Positions 1 to 7,881 of a DNA stretch of 37,719 nucleotides are shown here, one piece after another. Source of the stretch: CAYLZO01 sp964387775. GTDB taxonomy: Bacteria > Chloroflexota > Anaerolineae > JAAYZQ01. The position numbers and the translations under genes were made by a program. The DNA lies in NCBI GenBank assembly GCA_964387775.1, contig CAYLZO010000017.1, positions 1 through 37,719 on the forward strand. Reading direction: 5' to 3'. The notes beneath the pieces are model-generated. The model ran no database searches and had not been told where the DNA came from. It saw nothing but the letters and a program-made list of their open reading frames with translations. Within the stretch, counting starts at the first letter, position 1, and each line of letters opens with the position of its first letter.

Positions 1-902
<902 letters not shown>

Positions 903-995
903 TCGTTCATCGTGAATGACCGCTAGCGCGGAGCATCCTGTTCAGTTTTTAGAGTGCCAAACGAAATCGTTCGATAAAAATGACATAAAAGGTTC
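903..995 (+). other. 23S-5S internal transcribed spacer
   Basis: About 90 nt separate the two rRNA genes. The spacer is AT-richer than its surroundings. I see no tRNA cloverleaf and no open reading frame worth reporting. Bases 991-995 pair with 1114-1118 and extend the closing stem of 5S rRNA, as expected for a processing stem. Confidence 0.8.
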
Positions 996-1113
996 TTCTG
1001 GTGGTTTTCGCGGAGGGGAAACACCCTGCTCCATACCGAACCAGGCAGTTAAGCCCTCCAGCGCCGATGGTACTTGGGACGCAGGTCCCTGGGAGAGTAG
1101 GTCGCTGCCAGGA
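996..1113 (+). rRNA. rrf: 5S ribosomal RNA
   Basis: About 118 nt with the diagnostic 5S segments: GCGGAGGGGAAACACC near the start, CATACCGAACCAGGCAGTTAAG in the loop B/C region (the usual CCGAAC..GAAGTTAAG block), GCGCCGATGGTACT, and GGGAGAGTAGGTCGCTGCCAGG at the 3' end. The 5' CTGG (998-1001) pairs with the 3' CCAG (1108-1111) to form helix I. It lies immediately downstream of 23S in the usual order. Ends are estimated from the closing stem. Confidence 0.95.
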
Positions 1114-1124
1114 GAACCTTTTTT
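1108..1124 (+). terminator. Possible rRNA operon terminator after 5S
   Basis: The extended 5S closing stem (991-1001 with 1108-1118, GGTTCTTCTGG/CCAGGAGAACC) is followed directly by a run of six T. This would act as a Rho-independent terminator that reuses the 5S helix. Whether it terminates or only marks processing cannot be told from sequence. Confidence 0.45.
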
Positions 1125-1219
1125 GTATTTCTGCGTATAGAGAGCGACGCACGCGCCGTGGGCATTCGAGTGCCGACGGCTTTCGTTTATCATACCCAAA
1201 AGCAGAGAAAGGAGAAACC

Positions 1220-1600
1220 ATGACGGAAGAGAAAGAGCAGGGCAGCGAGGTGCTCGACGAGCTGGAGGCCCTCGGCCAACAGCTGGTGACGGCCGTCAAG
1301 TCGCTCTGGGAGAGCGAGGAGAGCCGCGAGCTGCGCCGCGAGATCGGTGAGGGCTTTGCCGAGTTGGGCCAGCAGATTGACAAAGCAGCCAGGTCGGCCC
1401 AAGAGAGCGAAGCCGCCCAAAAGTTCCGGGAGCAGGTAAAGGAAACGATGGATGAGGCCCGCGAGGCCGACATCGCCGGCAAGGTAGAGCAGGGCCTGCT
1501 GGACGGGCTCCGAGCCTTGAACCAGGAGCTTTCCAAGCTGACCACCTCGATGGAAGGCAAGCAGGAGCAGGTGGAGCCTGAAGACGTGAGTGAGGCATGA
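1220..1600 (+). CDS. Small acidic coiled-coil protein of unknown function
   Basis: A 126-residue protein of unknown role. The ATG at 1220 is preceded by AGAAAGGAG at 1205-1213, a good ribosome binding site, so this start is preferred over in-frame codons lying further upstream inside the 5S gene. The sequence is almost entirely polar and helical (many E, Q, K, R with spaced L/A), lacks a signal peptide and membrane segment, and contains two similar stretches (SLWESEESRELRREIGEGFA and SAQESEAAQKFREQ), suggesting a repeated amphipathic helix. Its stop overlaps the ATG of the thioesterase gene downstream (ATGA, 1597-1600), so the two are probably translationally coupled. A weak promoter-like TATCAT sits at 1188. 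No family recognised; a helical scaffold or stress-related protein would fit, but this is a guess. Confidence 0.8.
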   Translation: MTEEKEQGSEVLDELEALGQQLVTAVKSLWESEESRELRREIGEGFAELGQQIDKAARSAQESEAAQKFREQVKETMDEAREADIAGKVEQGLLDGLRALNQELSKLTTSMEGKQEQVEPEDVSEA

Positions 1601-1995
1601 AGTTCGAAGCCATCCAACCCGGATTGAAGGGTGAGGTTCGGCTCGTCGTCGCCGAGGAGCATATGGCCCAGCACATCGGCAGCGGTGGGGTAAAAGTGCT
1701 GGCCACACCCCAGATGGTGCTGTTCATGGAGCGGGCGGGTGTTGCTGCCGTAGATCACCTACTGCCTGAAGGCCACCGCACAGTGGGCGGCCACCTGGAC
1801 GTCCGGCACCTGGCGCCGACACCCGTCGGTTTTGAGGTGACGGTCACTGCTGAGCTGATCGAGGTCGAAGGACGGCGGCTGACCTTTCAGGTGCAGGCCC
1901 ACGATGGCGTGGAACTCGTGGGGAAGGGGACGCACCAGCGTTTCGTCATTGACCTGAAGAAGTTCGGCAGGCGGGTGGCCGAGAAAGCAGCATAG
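1597..1995 (+). CDS. FlK-like hotdog-fold acyl-CoA thioesterase
   Basis: A 132-residue single-domain hotdog protein resembling the fluoroacetyl-CoA thioesterase (FlK) family. FlK uses a Thr/Glu/His triad (T42, E50, H76); here T37, E45 and H71 have exactly the same spacing, within 'LATPQMVLFMER' and 'TVGGHLDVRHLAPTP'. This supports a real thioesterase that hydrolyses a small acyl-CoA. FlK's selectivity for fluoroacetyl-CoA belongs to a few Streptomyces proteins, and relatives are usually annotated simply as thioesterases, so the substrate is unknown. It is cytoplasmic, has no signal peptide, and overlaps the upstream coiled-coil gene by 4 bp. A terminator lies 23 bp after its stop. The catalytic match makes the family call firm; the physiological role is not. 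Confidence 0.9.
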   Translation: MKFEAIQPGLKGEVRLVVAEEHMAQHIGSGGVKVLATPQMVLFMERAGVAAVDHLLPEGHRTVGGHLDVRHLAPTPVGFEVTVTAELIEVEGRRLTFQVQAHDGVELVGKGTHQRFVIDLKKFGRRVAEKAA

Positions 1996-1997
1996 TC

Positions 1998-2264
1998 TCA
2001 GACTGCTCGGTGCCTGGGAGCCCAGTGGCGCGCCAACGTCCACTGGGCTGTTTTTACGTCGCGGCATAGTTCCCAGGTCTCGGGGCCGGGGGTCTGGACC
2101 AGGTAGCAGTGCACTGCGCGGCCATCGTGCGCCTTGGTTTCCTCCCGCCCCCACGACTCGACGACCAGGCGCCGCCCTTGCCAGGTGAAGGCCAGGGGCC
2201 GAACCGTCCCGTCCGGGCGCCTCTTGACCTCGACGCTGACCGGCTCGTGGACAAATTCGACCAC
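1998..2264 (-). CDS. Short conserved protein, DUF6504-like
   Basis: An 88-residue protein read on the minus strand. It starts with GTG at 2264 preceded by GGAGGG, one base overlapping the TAG stop of the upstream pncC gene, so it is likely translated by coupling. The sequence pattern 'FVHEPVSVE...P.AFTWQGRRLVVESWGR' followed by 'CYLVQT.GP.TWELCRD' resembles the DUF6504 family of small soluble proteins found in Actinobacteria and Chloroflexota; no function is known. The last 20 or so codons overlap the terminator hairpin that serves the converging thioesterase gene (2019-2055). Family assignment is from memory of the pattern and only moderately sure; being a real gene is likely from its coupling and position. 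Confidence 0.65.
   Translation of the reverse strand: MVEFVHEPVSVEVKRRPDGTVRPLAFTWQGRRLVVESWGREETKAHDGRAVHCYLVQTPGPETWELCRDVKTAQWTLARHWAPRHRAV
2019..2055 (+). terminator. Rho-independent terminator of the thioesterase operon
   Basis: A perfect 10-bp stem AGCCCAGTGG (2019-2028) / CCACTGGGCT (2040-2049), with an 11-nt loop, is followed by G and TTTTT (2051-2055). It ends plus-strand transcription of the 1220-1995 gene pair and lies within the 3' coding part of the converging minus-strand gene. Confidence 0.85.
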
Positions 2265-2743
2265 TAGACCCTCCGATCCTGGAGGTAGGCCAGGATGAGT
2301 TGCAGCGCCGCCTCGGCCGACTCCTCTTTGTTGGTCAGCCGATCCCCCCGCCAGACGTAGCGCTCGCAGATTTCGGCGTCGGACGCCGAGAGGGCGATGT
2401 AGACGAGGCCGACCGGCTTTTCCGGCGTACCCCCCGTCGGCCCGGCGATGCCGGTGACCGATACGGCCAGGTCAGCGCCCATCTGCCGGCGGGCGCCGCG
2501 GGCCATCTCCCGCGCCGTCTCTTCGCTGACGGCGCCGTGGGCCACTAGCGTCTCGTGCTGTACCTCGACGAACGTCCTCTTGGCCTCGTTGGAATAGGTG
2601 ACAAAGCCCCCCAGGAAATAGTCAGAGCTTCCCGAGACGTTGGTGATGCGGTGGGCGACCAGCCCCCCGGTGCACGATTCGGCCGTGCTCAGCGTGAGTC
2701 CCCGGGCTGCCAGCAACTCGCCGATTTTCTCTTCGACCATCAT
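2264..2743 (-). CDS. pncC: Nicotinamide-nucleotide amidohydrolase (stand-alone CinA C-terminal domain)
   Basis: A 159-residue protein matching the CinA C-terminal domain, which deamidates nicotinamide mononucleotide to nicotinate mononucleotide in pyridine nucleotide recycling. The family signature STAESCTGGL is at residues 19-28 (catalytic Ser at 23), followed by 'ITNVSGSSDYFLGGFVTYSNEAK', 'AVSEETAREMA' and 'AVSVTGIAGPTGGTPEKPVGLVYI', all typical of PncC. The N-terminal molybdopterin-binding-like domain of full CinA is absent, which is common for stand-alone PncC (about 160 residues). Two adjacent ATG codons (2743 and 2740) follow a strong GGAGAGGAGG; either may be used. A promoter is visible upstream (2766-2794). 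It is coupled to the DUF6504-like gene. Confidence 0.95.
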   Translation of the reverse strand: MMVEEKIGELLAARGLTLSTAESCTGGLVAHRITNVSGSSDYFLGGFVTYSNEAKRTFVEVQHETLVAHGAVSEETAREMARGARRQMGADLAVSVTGIAGPTGGTPEKPVGLVYIALSASDAEICERYVWRGDRLTNKEESAEAALQLILAYLQDRRV

Positions 2744-2765
2744 GGCGCCTCCTCTCCGTGGGACC

Positions 2766-2794
2766 ATTATAGCATCATCGAGGGACCTCGCCAA
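2766..2794 (-). promoter_or_regulatory. Promoter of pncC (minus strand)
   Basis: On the minus strand TTGGCG (-35, plus positions 2789-2794) and a perfect TATAAT (-10, plus 2766-2771) are separated by 17 bp. It is divergent from the glycan-locus promoter, with the two -35 boxes only 14 bp apart. Confidence 0.75.
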
Positions 2795-2808
2795 CTCTTT
2801 TTTGAGGA

Positions 2809-2837
2809 TAGACACCCCCTGGCTTTCGTGGTATAAT
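2809..2837 (+). promoter_or_regulatory. Promoter of the glycan biosynthesis locus
   Basis: TAGACA (-35, 2809-2814), a 17-bp spacer and perfect TATAAT (2832-2837). Transcription would start near 2844, giving a leader of roughly 40-60 nt before the GT2 gene. It sets the start of the long plus-strand surface-glycan gene series. Confidence 0.8.
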
Positions 2838-2903
2838 GGCCCGCGTTGCCGTTGAGCCGGTTTGGCGGCAGGAAAGGGCGTACTTTTGACGGATCGAGCC
2901 GGG

Positions 2904-3848
2904 ATGATCTCCTTTGTCATCCCCTTGCTGAATGAAGAGGCTTCGCTAGAAGCGCTCCACGGGGCCATCACCGAGACCGTGGAGTCGTTACCGTATGCCC
3001 ACGAGATCGTCTTTGTGGATGACGGCAGCACCGACCGCTCGCCGGCCGTGTTGCAGGACCTCCACTGGCGGGACCCGGAGCACGTGCGCGTCTTTCAGTT
3101 TCGTCGCAATTTCGGCAAGACGGCGGCCCTGACCGCCGGCTTTGCCCAAGCCCAAGGCGAGATCGTCGTCACCCTCGACGCCGATCTGCAGGACGACCCC
3201 GCCGAGCTGCCCAAGCTGCTGGCCAAGTTGGACGAGGGCTACGACCTGGTGGGCGCCTGGCGGGCCAAGCGTAACGATCCGATTTCGAAGCGCTGGCCCT
3301 CCAAGTTTGCCAACGCCACGGTCTCGGCCATGACCGACCTCGAACTCCACGATCTGAACTGTGGCTTTAAGGTCTACCGCTGCGAAGTTGTCCGGGACTT
3401 GAAGCTCTACGGCGAGCTGCACCGCTTCATCCCCGTGCTGGCCCACTGGCGCGGCTTTCGGGTGGCCGAGGTGCCGGTGACGCACCATGCCCGCCGCTTT
3501 GGCCGCTCCAAGTACGGCGCCCGGCGGCTGGCGCGGGGCTACATCGACTTTTTGAGCGTCCTCTTTCTCACGACCTACCTCAAGCGGCCGATGCACCTCT
3601 TTGGCCTGACCGGCAGCGCCTTTGCCGCCGTGGGCACGGTCATCATGCTCTACCTGGCCGGGTTGTGGCTCATCGAGGGCAGCATTGGCTGGCGGCCGCT
3701 CCTGTTTTTCGGCATCACGGCCCTGGTGATCGGCATCCAGCTCATCAGCCTCGGCCTGCTGGGCGAGATGCTGCGCAACGTGACCTTTTGCGCGGAAGAT
3801 GAATATTCGATACGGCAAACCTGGGACCAGTACGAGGAGGTTCAATGA
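2904..3848 (+). CDS. GT2 glycosyltransferase of the polyprenyl-phosphate sugar transferase type (DPM1/GtrB-like)
   Basis: Transfers a sugar from a nucleotide sugar, most likely onto polyprenyl phosphate at the cytoplasmic membrane face, to feed membrane glycosyltransferases such as the PMT-like proteins encoded downstream. The GT-A domain begins directly at 'SFVIPLLNEE'; nucleotide-binding DDGSTD is at 39-44 and the metal-binding DADLQDD at 92-98, followed by 'LNCGFKVY' and 'RFGRSKYG..RL', typical of DPM1/GtrB relatives. Two hydrophobic segments near the C-terminus (after 'TTYLKRPMHLFG' and around 'LLFFGITALVIGIQLISLGLLGE') are the usual GtrB-type membrane anchors. The ATG at 2904 matches the family N-terminus; a TTG at 2886 with GGAAAGG ahead of it is a real alternative. 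It overlaps the epimerase gene by 4 bp (ATGA). Exact sugar unknown. Confidence 0.93.
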   Translation: MISFVIPLLNEEASLEALHGAITETVESLPYAHEIVFVDDGSTDRSPAVLQDLHWRDPEHVRVFQFRRNFGKTAALTAGFAQAQGEIVVTLDADLQDDPAELPKLLAKLDEGYDLVGAWRAKRNDPISKRWPSKFANATVSAMTDLELHDLNCGFKVYRCEVVRDLKLYGELHRFIPVLAHWRGFRVAEVPVTHHARRFGRSKYGARRLARGYIDFLSVLFLTTYLKRPMHLFGLTGSAFAAVGTVIMLYLAGLWLIEGSIGWRPLLFFGITALVIGIQLISLGLLGEMLRNVTFCAEDEYSIRQTWDQYEEVQ

Positions 3849-4834
3849 AATCCCTGATAACTGGTGGCGCCGGTTTCATCGGCTCGCACGTCGCCCGACA
3901 CTGCCTCGCTTTGGGACATGAGGTCGTCGTGCTCGACGATCTGAGCGGGGGCTTTCGCGATCAGGTCCCTGCAGATGCACGTTTTGTTGAAGACAGTATC
4001 ACGGATCAGGCCTTGATCGAGCGGTTGTTCGATGAGCACCCCTTTGACTTTGTCTACCACCTGGCCGCCTATGCGGCCGAGGGGTTGTCTCACTTTATCC
4101 GGCGTTTTAACTACGACAACAATCTGATGGGCAGCGTGAACTTGATCAACGAAGCTGTCAAGCACGAGGTTCGCTGCTTTGTGTTCACCTCGTCCATTGC
4201 CGTCTATGGGGCCAACCAGTTGCCCATGCACGAAGACCTGATCCCCCAGCCCGAGGACCCCTACGGCATTGCCAAGTACGCCGTGGAGCTCGATCTGCGG
4301 GCGGCCCACGAGCTCTTTGGCCTGGACTATATCGTCTTCCGCCCCCACAACGTCTACGGCGAGAATCAGAACATCGGGGACCGGTATCGCAACGTCATTG
4401 GGATTTTTATGAATCAGCTCATGCACGGTGAGCCGATGACCGTCTTTGGCGATGGCTTGCAGACCCGGGCCTTTAGCTACATCGACGACGTCGCGCCCCA
4501 CATTGCCAACAGCGTGCACGTTCCCGAAGCGTACAACGAAGTGATCAACGTCGGGGCCGACAAGCCCTATACCGTCAAATACCTGGCCGAGGTCGTCGCC
4601 CAAGCATTTGGGCAGGAGCCGGAGATCCGCTACCTGCCTGCTCGCAACGAAGTGGTTCACGCCTATTCGGATCACACCAAGGCCAGGCGGCTTTTCGGCC
4701 AGGAAGCGACGGTCGGTCTCGAGGAAGGGGTGCAACGCATGGCGGCCTGGGCGCAGCAAGTCGGCGCCCGCCAGAGCCAGGAATTTGAGCACATTGAGGT
4801 TGGCCAGAACCTGCCACCGAGCTGGCAGGTGTGA
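3845..4834 (+). CDS. NAD-dependent sugar-nucleotide epimerase/dehydratase (extended SDR, GalE-like)
   Basis: A 329-residue extended short-chain dehydrogenase/reductase acting on nucleotide sugars. The Rossmann motif GGAGFIG is at residues 7-13, Asp31/Asp32 (VVVLDDLS) fits NAD preference, and the catalytic triad is Ser116/117 (FVFTSSIAVYG), Tyr140 and Lys144 (YGIAK). The substrate-binding part has 'FRPHNVYGENQNIGDRYRNVI' and 'FGDGLQTRAFSYIDD', characteristic of UDP-glucose 4-epimerase and related epimerases/dehydratases. It is soluble and cytoplasmic. It overlaps the GT2 gene by 4 bp and so is likely part of the same transcript, supplying a modified sugar to the glycosyltransferases. Which epimerisation it performs cannot be decided from sequence. 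Confidence 0.93.
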   Translation: MKSLITGGAGFIGSHVARHCLALGHEVVVLDDLSGGFRDQVPADARFVEDSITDQALIERLFDEHPFDFVYHLAAYAAEGLSHFIRRFNYDNNLMGSVNLINEAVKHEVRCFVFTSSIAVYGANQLPMHEDLIPQPEDPYGIAKYAVELDLRAAHELFGLDYIVFRPHNVYGENQNIGDRYRNVIGIFMNQLMHGEPMTVFGDGLQTRAFSYIDDVAPHIANSVHVPEAYNEVINVGADKPYTVKYLAEVVAQAFGQEPEIRYLPARNEVVHAYSDHTKARRLFGQEATVGLEEGVQRMAAWAQQVGARQSQEFEHIEVGQNLPPSWQV

Positions 4835-4865
4835 GGAGGCCTGCGAAAGGTCCTGCTGATTAACA

Positions 4866-6074
4866 ATGCGCAAGATTCTCGTTCTCTCGCCCTGTGACGT
4901 CTTTCCGCCTGTCCACGGCAGCAGCACGGCCATCTACCACACCCTGCAATTCCTGTCCGAGACGAACCGGGTCTCGGCCTTGCTCTGCACCCTCTACTCC
5001 CAGCACGGCGAGCCCGACCTGGCCGGCCCCAACCTTGCCATCCGCTACTGCCCCGAGTCGCCGCTGGATCGGCTGGGCTACAAGGGCTTGCTATTCAATC
5101 CGCTCTACTACCGCGCCGCCTGGCAGGTTGCCCGCGACTTTCGGCCCGACGTCATTCAGGCCGAACTGCTCTGGACCGCGCCGGCGGCCCTCTGGCTGCG
5201 CCGGCGCCTAAGCTCTGCGCGCCGTTCTGCGCAGAGCCGCGTCCCCGTCGTGCTGATGCAGGAGAACGTCGAGTATCAGAAGTTCGTGCGCTTTGGGATG
5301 ACCAGCCCCTTTCTCAAGGTTGTCAAGAGGCTGGAGGGCTGGGCCTGCCGCGCCGCCGACCGGGTGGTGGCCCTCTCCGAGGTGGATCGCGACTTTATGA
5401 TCGACCTCTACGGCGTGCCGCCCGAGCGGTTCGCCCTCATCCCCCACGGCGTCGACCCCGACCTGTTCGACTACCGGCCTGAGGGGGCGGCGGCCGCCCG
5501 CCGGGCGCTAGGCCTCGGCGACGAGGTGCCGGTGCTGACCTTCGTCGGCAAGCTGGACTATATCCCCAACGTCCGCGCCGTCGAGTACATCGCCGAGCGG
5601 ATCGCCCCGGCGGTCTGGGCGCAGCACCCCGATGCCAAATTCGTCGTCGTCGGCCAGGGCGCCGAGGCATTGACAAAATACGACCAAGATGGTATGATTT
5701 TCACGGGCTTTGTGGACGCCCGCGCCGGTGCCCGGCCCAACCTGAGCGACTATCTCTCTGCCTCCGACGTGGTGCTGGTGCCCCTCGATGCGGGCTCGGG
5801 CACCCGGCTCAAGATCGTCGAGGCGGCGGCCAACGCCCGGCCGGTGGTTTCGACCCACATCGGCGCCGAGGGGCAGAGTTTCGTCGACGGCGAGGAGATC
5901 CTGCTGGCCGCCGAGGTGGACCAGGCCTTCGTGGACGCCACCCTCCGCCTGCTGGCCGACGCGAACCTGCGGGCGCGGCTGGGCCGGGCGGCGCGGGCGA
6001 AGGTGCTGGCCGAGTACAGTTGGCGCGCCCAGGTGGCCAAGATGGAGCAGGTCTACCAGGAGTTGGGTGTGTGA
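4866..6074 (+). CDS. GT4-family (GT-B fold) glycosyltransferase
   Basis: A 402-residue retaining glycosyltransferase. The N-terminal acceptor domain starts with 'ILVLSPCDVFPPVHGSSTAIYHTLQFL' and includes 'ALSEVDRDFMIDLYGVPPERFALIPHGVDPDLF', the typical inter-domain stretch of GT4 enzymes. The C-terminal nucleotide-sugar domain has 'VLTFVGKLDYIPNVRAVEYI', 'KFVVVGQGAE' and the conserved 'GSGTRLKIVEAAANARPVVST' (E-x7-E region). The domain order and length match sugar-transferase (PEP-CTERM/exosortase-associated) and other GT4 proteins, so the acceptor is probably a lipid-linked or surface glycan. No signal peptide or membrane helix; acts at the cytoplasmic membrane face. Its final codon and stop overlap the GTG start of the next gene. 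Confidence 0.93.
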   Translation: MRKILVLSPCDVFPPVHGSSTAIYHTLQFLSETNRVSALLCTLYSQHGEPDLAGPNLAIRYCPESPLDRLGYKGLLFNPLYYRAAWQVARDFRPDVIQAELLWTAPAALWLRRRLSSARRSAQSRVPVVLMQENVEYQKFVRFGMTSPFLKVVKRLEGWACRAADRVVALSEVDRDFMIDLYGVPPERFALIPHGVDPDLFDYRPEGAAAARRALGLGDEVPVLTFVGKLDYIPNVRAVEYIAERIAPAVWAQHPDAKFVVVGQGAEALTKYDQDGMIFTGFVDARAGARPNLSDYLSASDVVLVPLDAGSGTRLKIVEAAANARPVVSTHIGAEGQSFVDGEEILLAAEVDQAFVDATLRLLADANLRARLGRAARAKVLAEYSWRAQVAKMEQVYQELGV

Positions 6075-6403
6075 ACTTGAAAGAGTATCGAGAACAACTG
6101 ATGCAGGATCCAGAAGTAGCCGCTGCCCAGGCGCGACTGCAACCCAAGCTTGCTCTCGCCCGGCAGGTGCTTCACCTCCGCCTGGAGCGTGGTTGGACGC
6201 AACAGGAATTGGCCGAGCGAGCAGGGACGAAACAGGCCAACATCTCCCGCCTGGAAAATGCCAAACTTAATCCTTCGGTGGAAATGCTGCAAAAGATCGC
6301 CGATGCTTTCGGGGTCGAGTTGGCGGTTGCTTTTGTGCCCGCCGCTGGCGAGCAGTCTGCGCGCTTGCGGGTTGGGCAAAGCCAGGCCGCCGCCGCTTCG
6401 TAG
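6071..6403 (+). CDS. XRE-family helix-turn-helix protein, HigA-like antitoxin without a visible toxin
   Basis: A 110-residue DNA-binding protein. The GTG start at 6071 overlaps the glycosyltransferase stop (GTGA) and has GGAG 8 nt upstream. A Cro/C1-type HTH occupies roughly residues 27-84 (LERGWTQQELAERAGTKQANISRLENAKLNPSVEMLQKIADAFGVEL). The N-terminal extension 'YREQLMQDPEVAAAQARL' resembles HigA-type antitoxins, where the segment contacts the toxin. No HigB/RelE-like gene lies beside it: upstream is a glycosyltransferase and downstream an EEP-fold enzyme. It may be an orphan antitoxin or a plain repressor. Base composition from here to about 8210 is noticeably less GC-rich than the flanking transferase genes, suggesting an acquired segment. 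Confidence 0.88.
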   Translation: MNLKEYREQLMQDPEVAAAQARLQPKLALARQVLHLRLERGWTQQELAERAGTKQANISRLENAKLNPSVEMLQKIADAFGVELAVAFVPAAGEQSARLRVGQSQAAAAS

Positions 6404-6407
6404 CCAA

Positions 6408-7358
6408 ATGGTGGGCGAAATGAACCATACCTACGAGGAGCTGGTCGAGCATTTTGACACACACGACTGGGGAGACTATTTGGCGCAGATGCCCGAAGCC
6501 AAGTTCAAAGTGGATACAAAGCGTATATGCCGCATTCGAGTTATGACCTTCAATATCCGGGGAGCCTTTTTCACACAGGATGACGTGAATGCCTGGCAAA
6601 ATCGCGCAGCGCTAAATGTGGAGACTATCAAACGCCACGCACCAGACCTGATTGGCTTCCAGGAGCTACATACCGGAAACCTGGAGACCTATCAGCGCCA
6701 GTTGACCGAGTATGAGTATATGCTGGGGTTGCCTTGCGACAAGCTAGAAACACCAGCTCATAATGCGCTTTTCTGGAAGTCATCACAACTCAATCTGGTA
6801 AATTCCGGCGGATTCTATCTGAGCAAGACGCCAGACAAATGGTCCTCGGACTGGGACTCAGCCTTGGTTCGTGAGGCGACCTGGGCCAAGTTCCGCTGTG
6901 CAGCCAACGATGTGGAGTTCCTGCACTTGAATACTCACCTCGACCATCACAGTGAGTGGGCGCGTAGAGAAGGGGGCAAGTTGATTCTGCGGCAAATTGC
7001 CAAACTGCGCGGCGATGGCCAGCCGGTCATGGTCACCGGCGACTTTAACTGCACCCCTGCTGATGCCCTGTACCATCATTTCGTGAAAAATGGGTTCGTC
7101 GATGCCTATCGCGCCTCCGGCAACCGAGATACCATCACATCGAATACGTTTCATGGTTTCAAAGGACCGGATTTTGAGCCTTGGAATCCTGACATGACGG
7201 TGCGCATCGACTGGATTCTCACCCAAGATGGCCGCTGGTCCATTCAGACCAATTCATGCACGATCATCCATGACAACCAGGCGCCCTTGTATCCAAGTGA
7301 TCACTATCCTGTGCTTGCCGATTTGACATTCTATCGGAGCGGGAGTAGACAAGATTGA
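6408..7358 (+). CDS. Endonuclease/exonuclease/phosphatase (EEP) family hydrolase
   Basis: A 316-residue metal-dependent phosphohydrolase of the EEP fold (DNase I, sphingomyelinase, inositol phosphatase and nuclease relatives). All catalytic motifs are present: Asn49 (MTFNIRG), Glu86 (GFQELH), His177 (LNTHLDHHS), Asp212/Asn214 (VTGDFNCTP), Asp268 (VRIDWIL) and Asp298-His299 (YPSDHYPVLADL). It lacks a signal peptide, so it should act in the cytoplasm. The first 35 residues are an unrecognised extension. The start is ATG at 6408 or 6420; neither has a strong ribosome site. Its stop overlaps a truncated copy of the next glycosyltransferase. Base composition is lower in GC than the surrounding glycan genes. 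Substrate (nucleic acid, sugar phosphate or lipid phosphate) cannot be called. Confidence 0.9.
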   Translation: MVGEMNHTYEELVEHFDTHDWGDYLAQMPEAKFKVDTKRICRIRVMTFNIRGAFFTQDDVNAWQNRAALNVETIKRHAPDLIGFQELHTGNLETYQRQLTEYEYMLGLPCDKLETPAHNALFWKSSQLNLVNSGGFYLSKTPDKWSSDWDSALVREATWAKFRCAANDVEFLHLNTHLDHHSEWARREGGKLILRQIAKLRGDGQPVMVTGDFNCTPADALYHHFVKNGFVDAYRASGNRDTITSNTFHGFKGPDFEPWNPDMTVRIDWILTQDGRWSIQTNSCTIIHDNQAPLYPSDHYPVLADLTFYRSGSRQD

Positions 7359-7444
7359 AAGCACTCGTCGTCATTTTTGAAGAACTGGTGTCCATCAGCG
7401 GCGGGGGCACACCCCGCACCTTCAACATCGTCCGCGCCCTGGCC
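7353..7444 (+). repeat. Direct repeat, upstream copy (92 bp, glycosyltransferase 5' end)
   Basis: These 92 bases match 8226-8317 with six mismatches (about 93 percent identity) and no gaps. Both copies start at GATTGAAAGCACTCGTC and end at CGCCCTGGCC, covering the first 30 codons of the GT4 gene at 8228. Together they flank the two-gene cassette 7507-8210. Confidence 0.95.
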
Positions 7445-7468
7445 AAGCGGGGCCGTGAGCAACGGTAG
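7355..7468 (+). pseudogene. Truncated 5' remnant of a GT4 glycosyltransferase
   Basis: Reading from TTG at 7355 gives 37 codons before a TAG at 7466. The first 30 codons are nearly identical to the start of the intact glycosyltransferase at 8228 (ALVVIFEELVSISGGGTPRT versus ALVIIFEELVPISGGGTPRT), and the next few ('AKRGREQ') look like a normal continuation of such an enzyme before homology is lost. It overlaps the EEP gene stop exactly as an operon partner would. This is most likely the remains of the original 5' end, or of a tandem paralogue, left when the downstream cassette arrived. It is too short to be functional. Confidence 0.85.
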
Positions 7469-7471
7469 CAG

Positions 7472-7500
7472 TTGCCCGCCCCAGACATTCGTGGTATGAT
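7472..7500 (+). promoter_or_regulatory. Promoter of the two-gene cassette, leaderless type
   Basis: TTGCCC (-35, 7472-7477), 17-bp spacer, TATGAT (-10, 7495-7500). The ATG of the first cassette gene is at 7507, only six bases after the -10 box, so the predicted transcription start coincides with the start codon. No Shine-Dalgarno sequence can fit, implying leaderless translation. Confidence 0.7.
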
Positions 7501-7506
7501 GGGTTC

Positions 7507-7881
7507 ATGAGCAGCGACCGAACCCGGATTGCAGAGGCCATTCGACGAGTCCAGGCTCATGTGCGCTGGAAACCAGGCAAAGACCATCAACATCTGACAA
7601 AGCGCATTCGTCAAGGACACCTTGCCTTTGCAACCACACTCGCCGAGTACCAGCAAATCATCCTGACCATCGTCTCACACCCCGATGCCTTTGTTTACGT
7701 CTATCGCTACGGCTCGACAGACTATCCAGCAGTGGTTGCATCCTACCAGGGTCGGATCTGGCTGGTCATGTTTAGCCTGGAGGGCATCATGGAGACCGCC
7801 TTTCCACCAGATGATCCTGACATGTACTTTGATGATCCCAGGTACATCCCGGTGGGAGCGGCCAGGGAGATACTGCTATGA
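7507..7881 (+). CDS. Unknown small protein, possible toxin of a two-gene module
   Basis: A 124-residue protein I cannot assign to a named family with confidence. It begins with a basic helical stretch (AEAIRRVQAHVRWKPGKDHQHLTKRIRQGHL), followed by a segment rich in beta-strand residues (YVYRYGSTDYPAVVASYQGRIWLVMFSLEGIMETAFPPDD). The pattern of an early His/Arg-rich helix, then strands with a central Tyr/Trp, is reminiscent of BECR-fold toxins of the RelE/BrnT/DUF4258 kind, but this is only an impression. The gene has its own promoter with the start codon at the predicted transcript start, and overlaps the next gene by 4 bp (ATGA), the usual layout of toxin-antitoxin pairs. Less GC-rich than the neighbouring transferases. 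Confidence 0.8.
   Translation: MSSDRTRIAEAIRRVQAHVRWKPGKDHQHLTKRIRQGHLAFATTLAEYQQIILTIVSHPDAFVYVYRYGSTDYPAVVASYQGRIWLVMFSLEGIMETAFPPDDPDMYFDDPRYIPVGAAREILL

Noticed and set aside
903..995. A tRNA gene in the 23S-5S spacer
   Set aside because: Less than 95 nt, and no TTCRANNC-type T loop or acceptor stem pairing was found.
4838..4866. The bases before the GT4 start read like another glycosyltransferase N-terminus (KVLLINN)
   Set aside because: Only about seven codons, in a different frame from the true gene and soon interrupted; too short to claim a remnant like the one at 7355.
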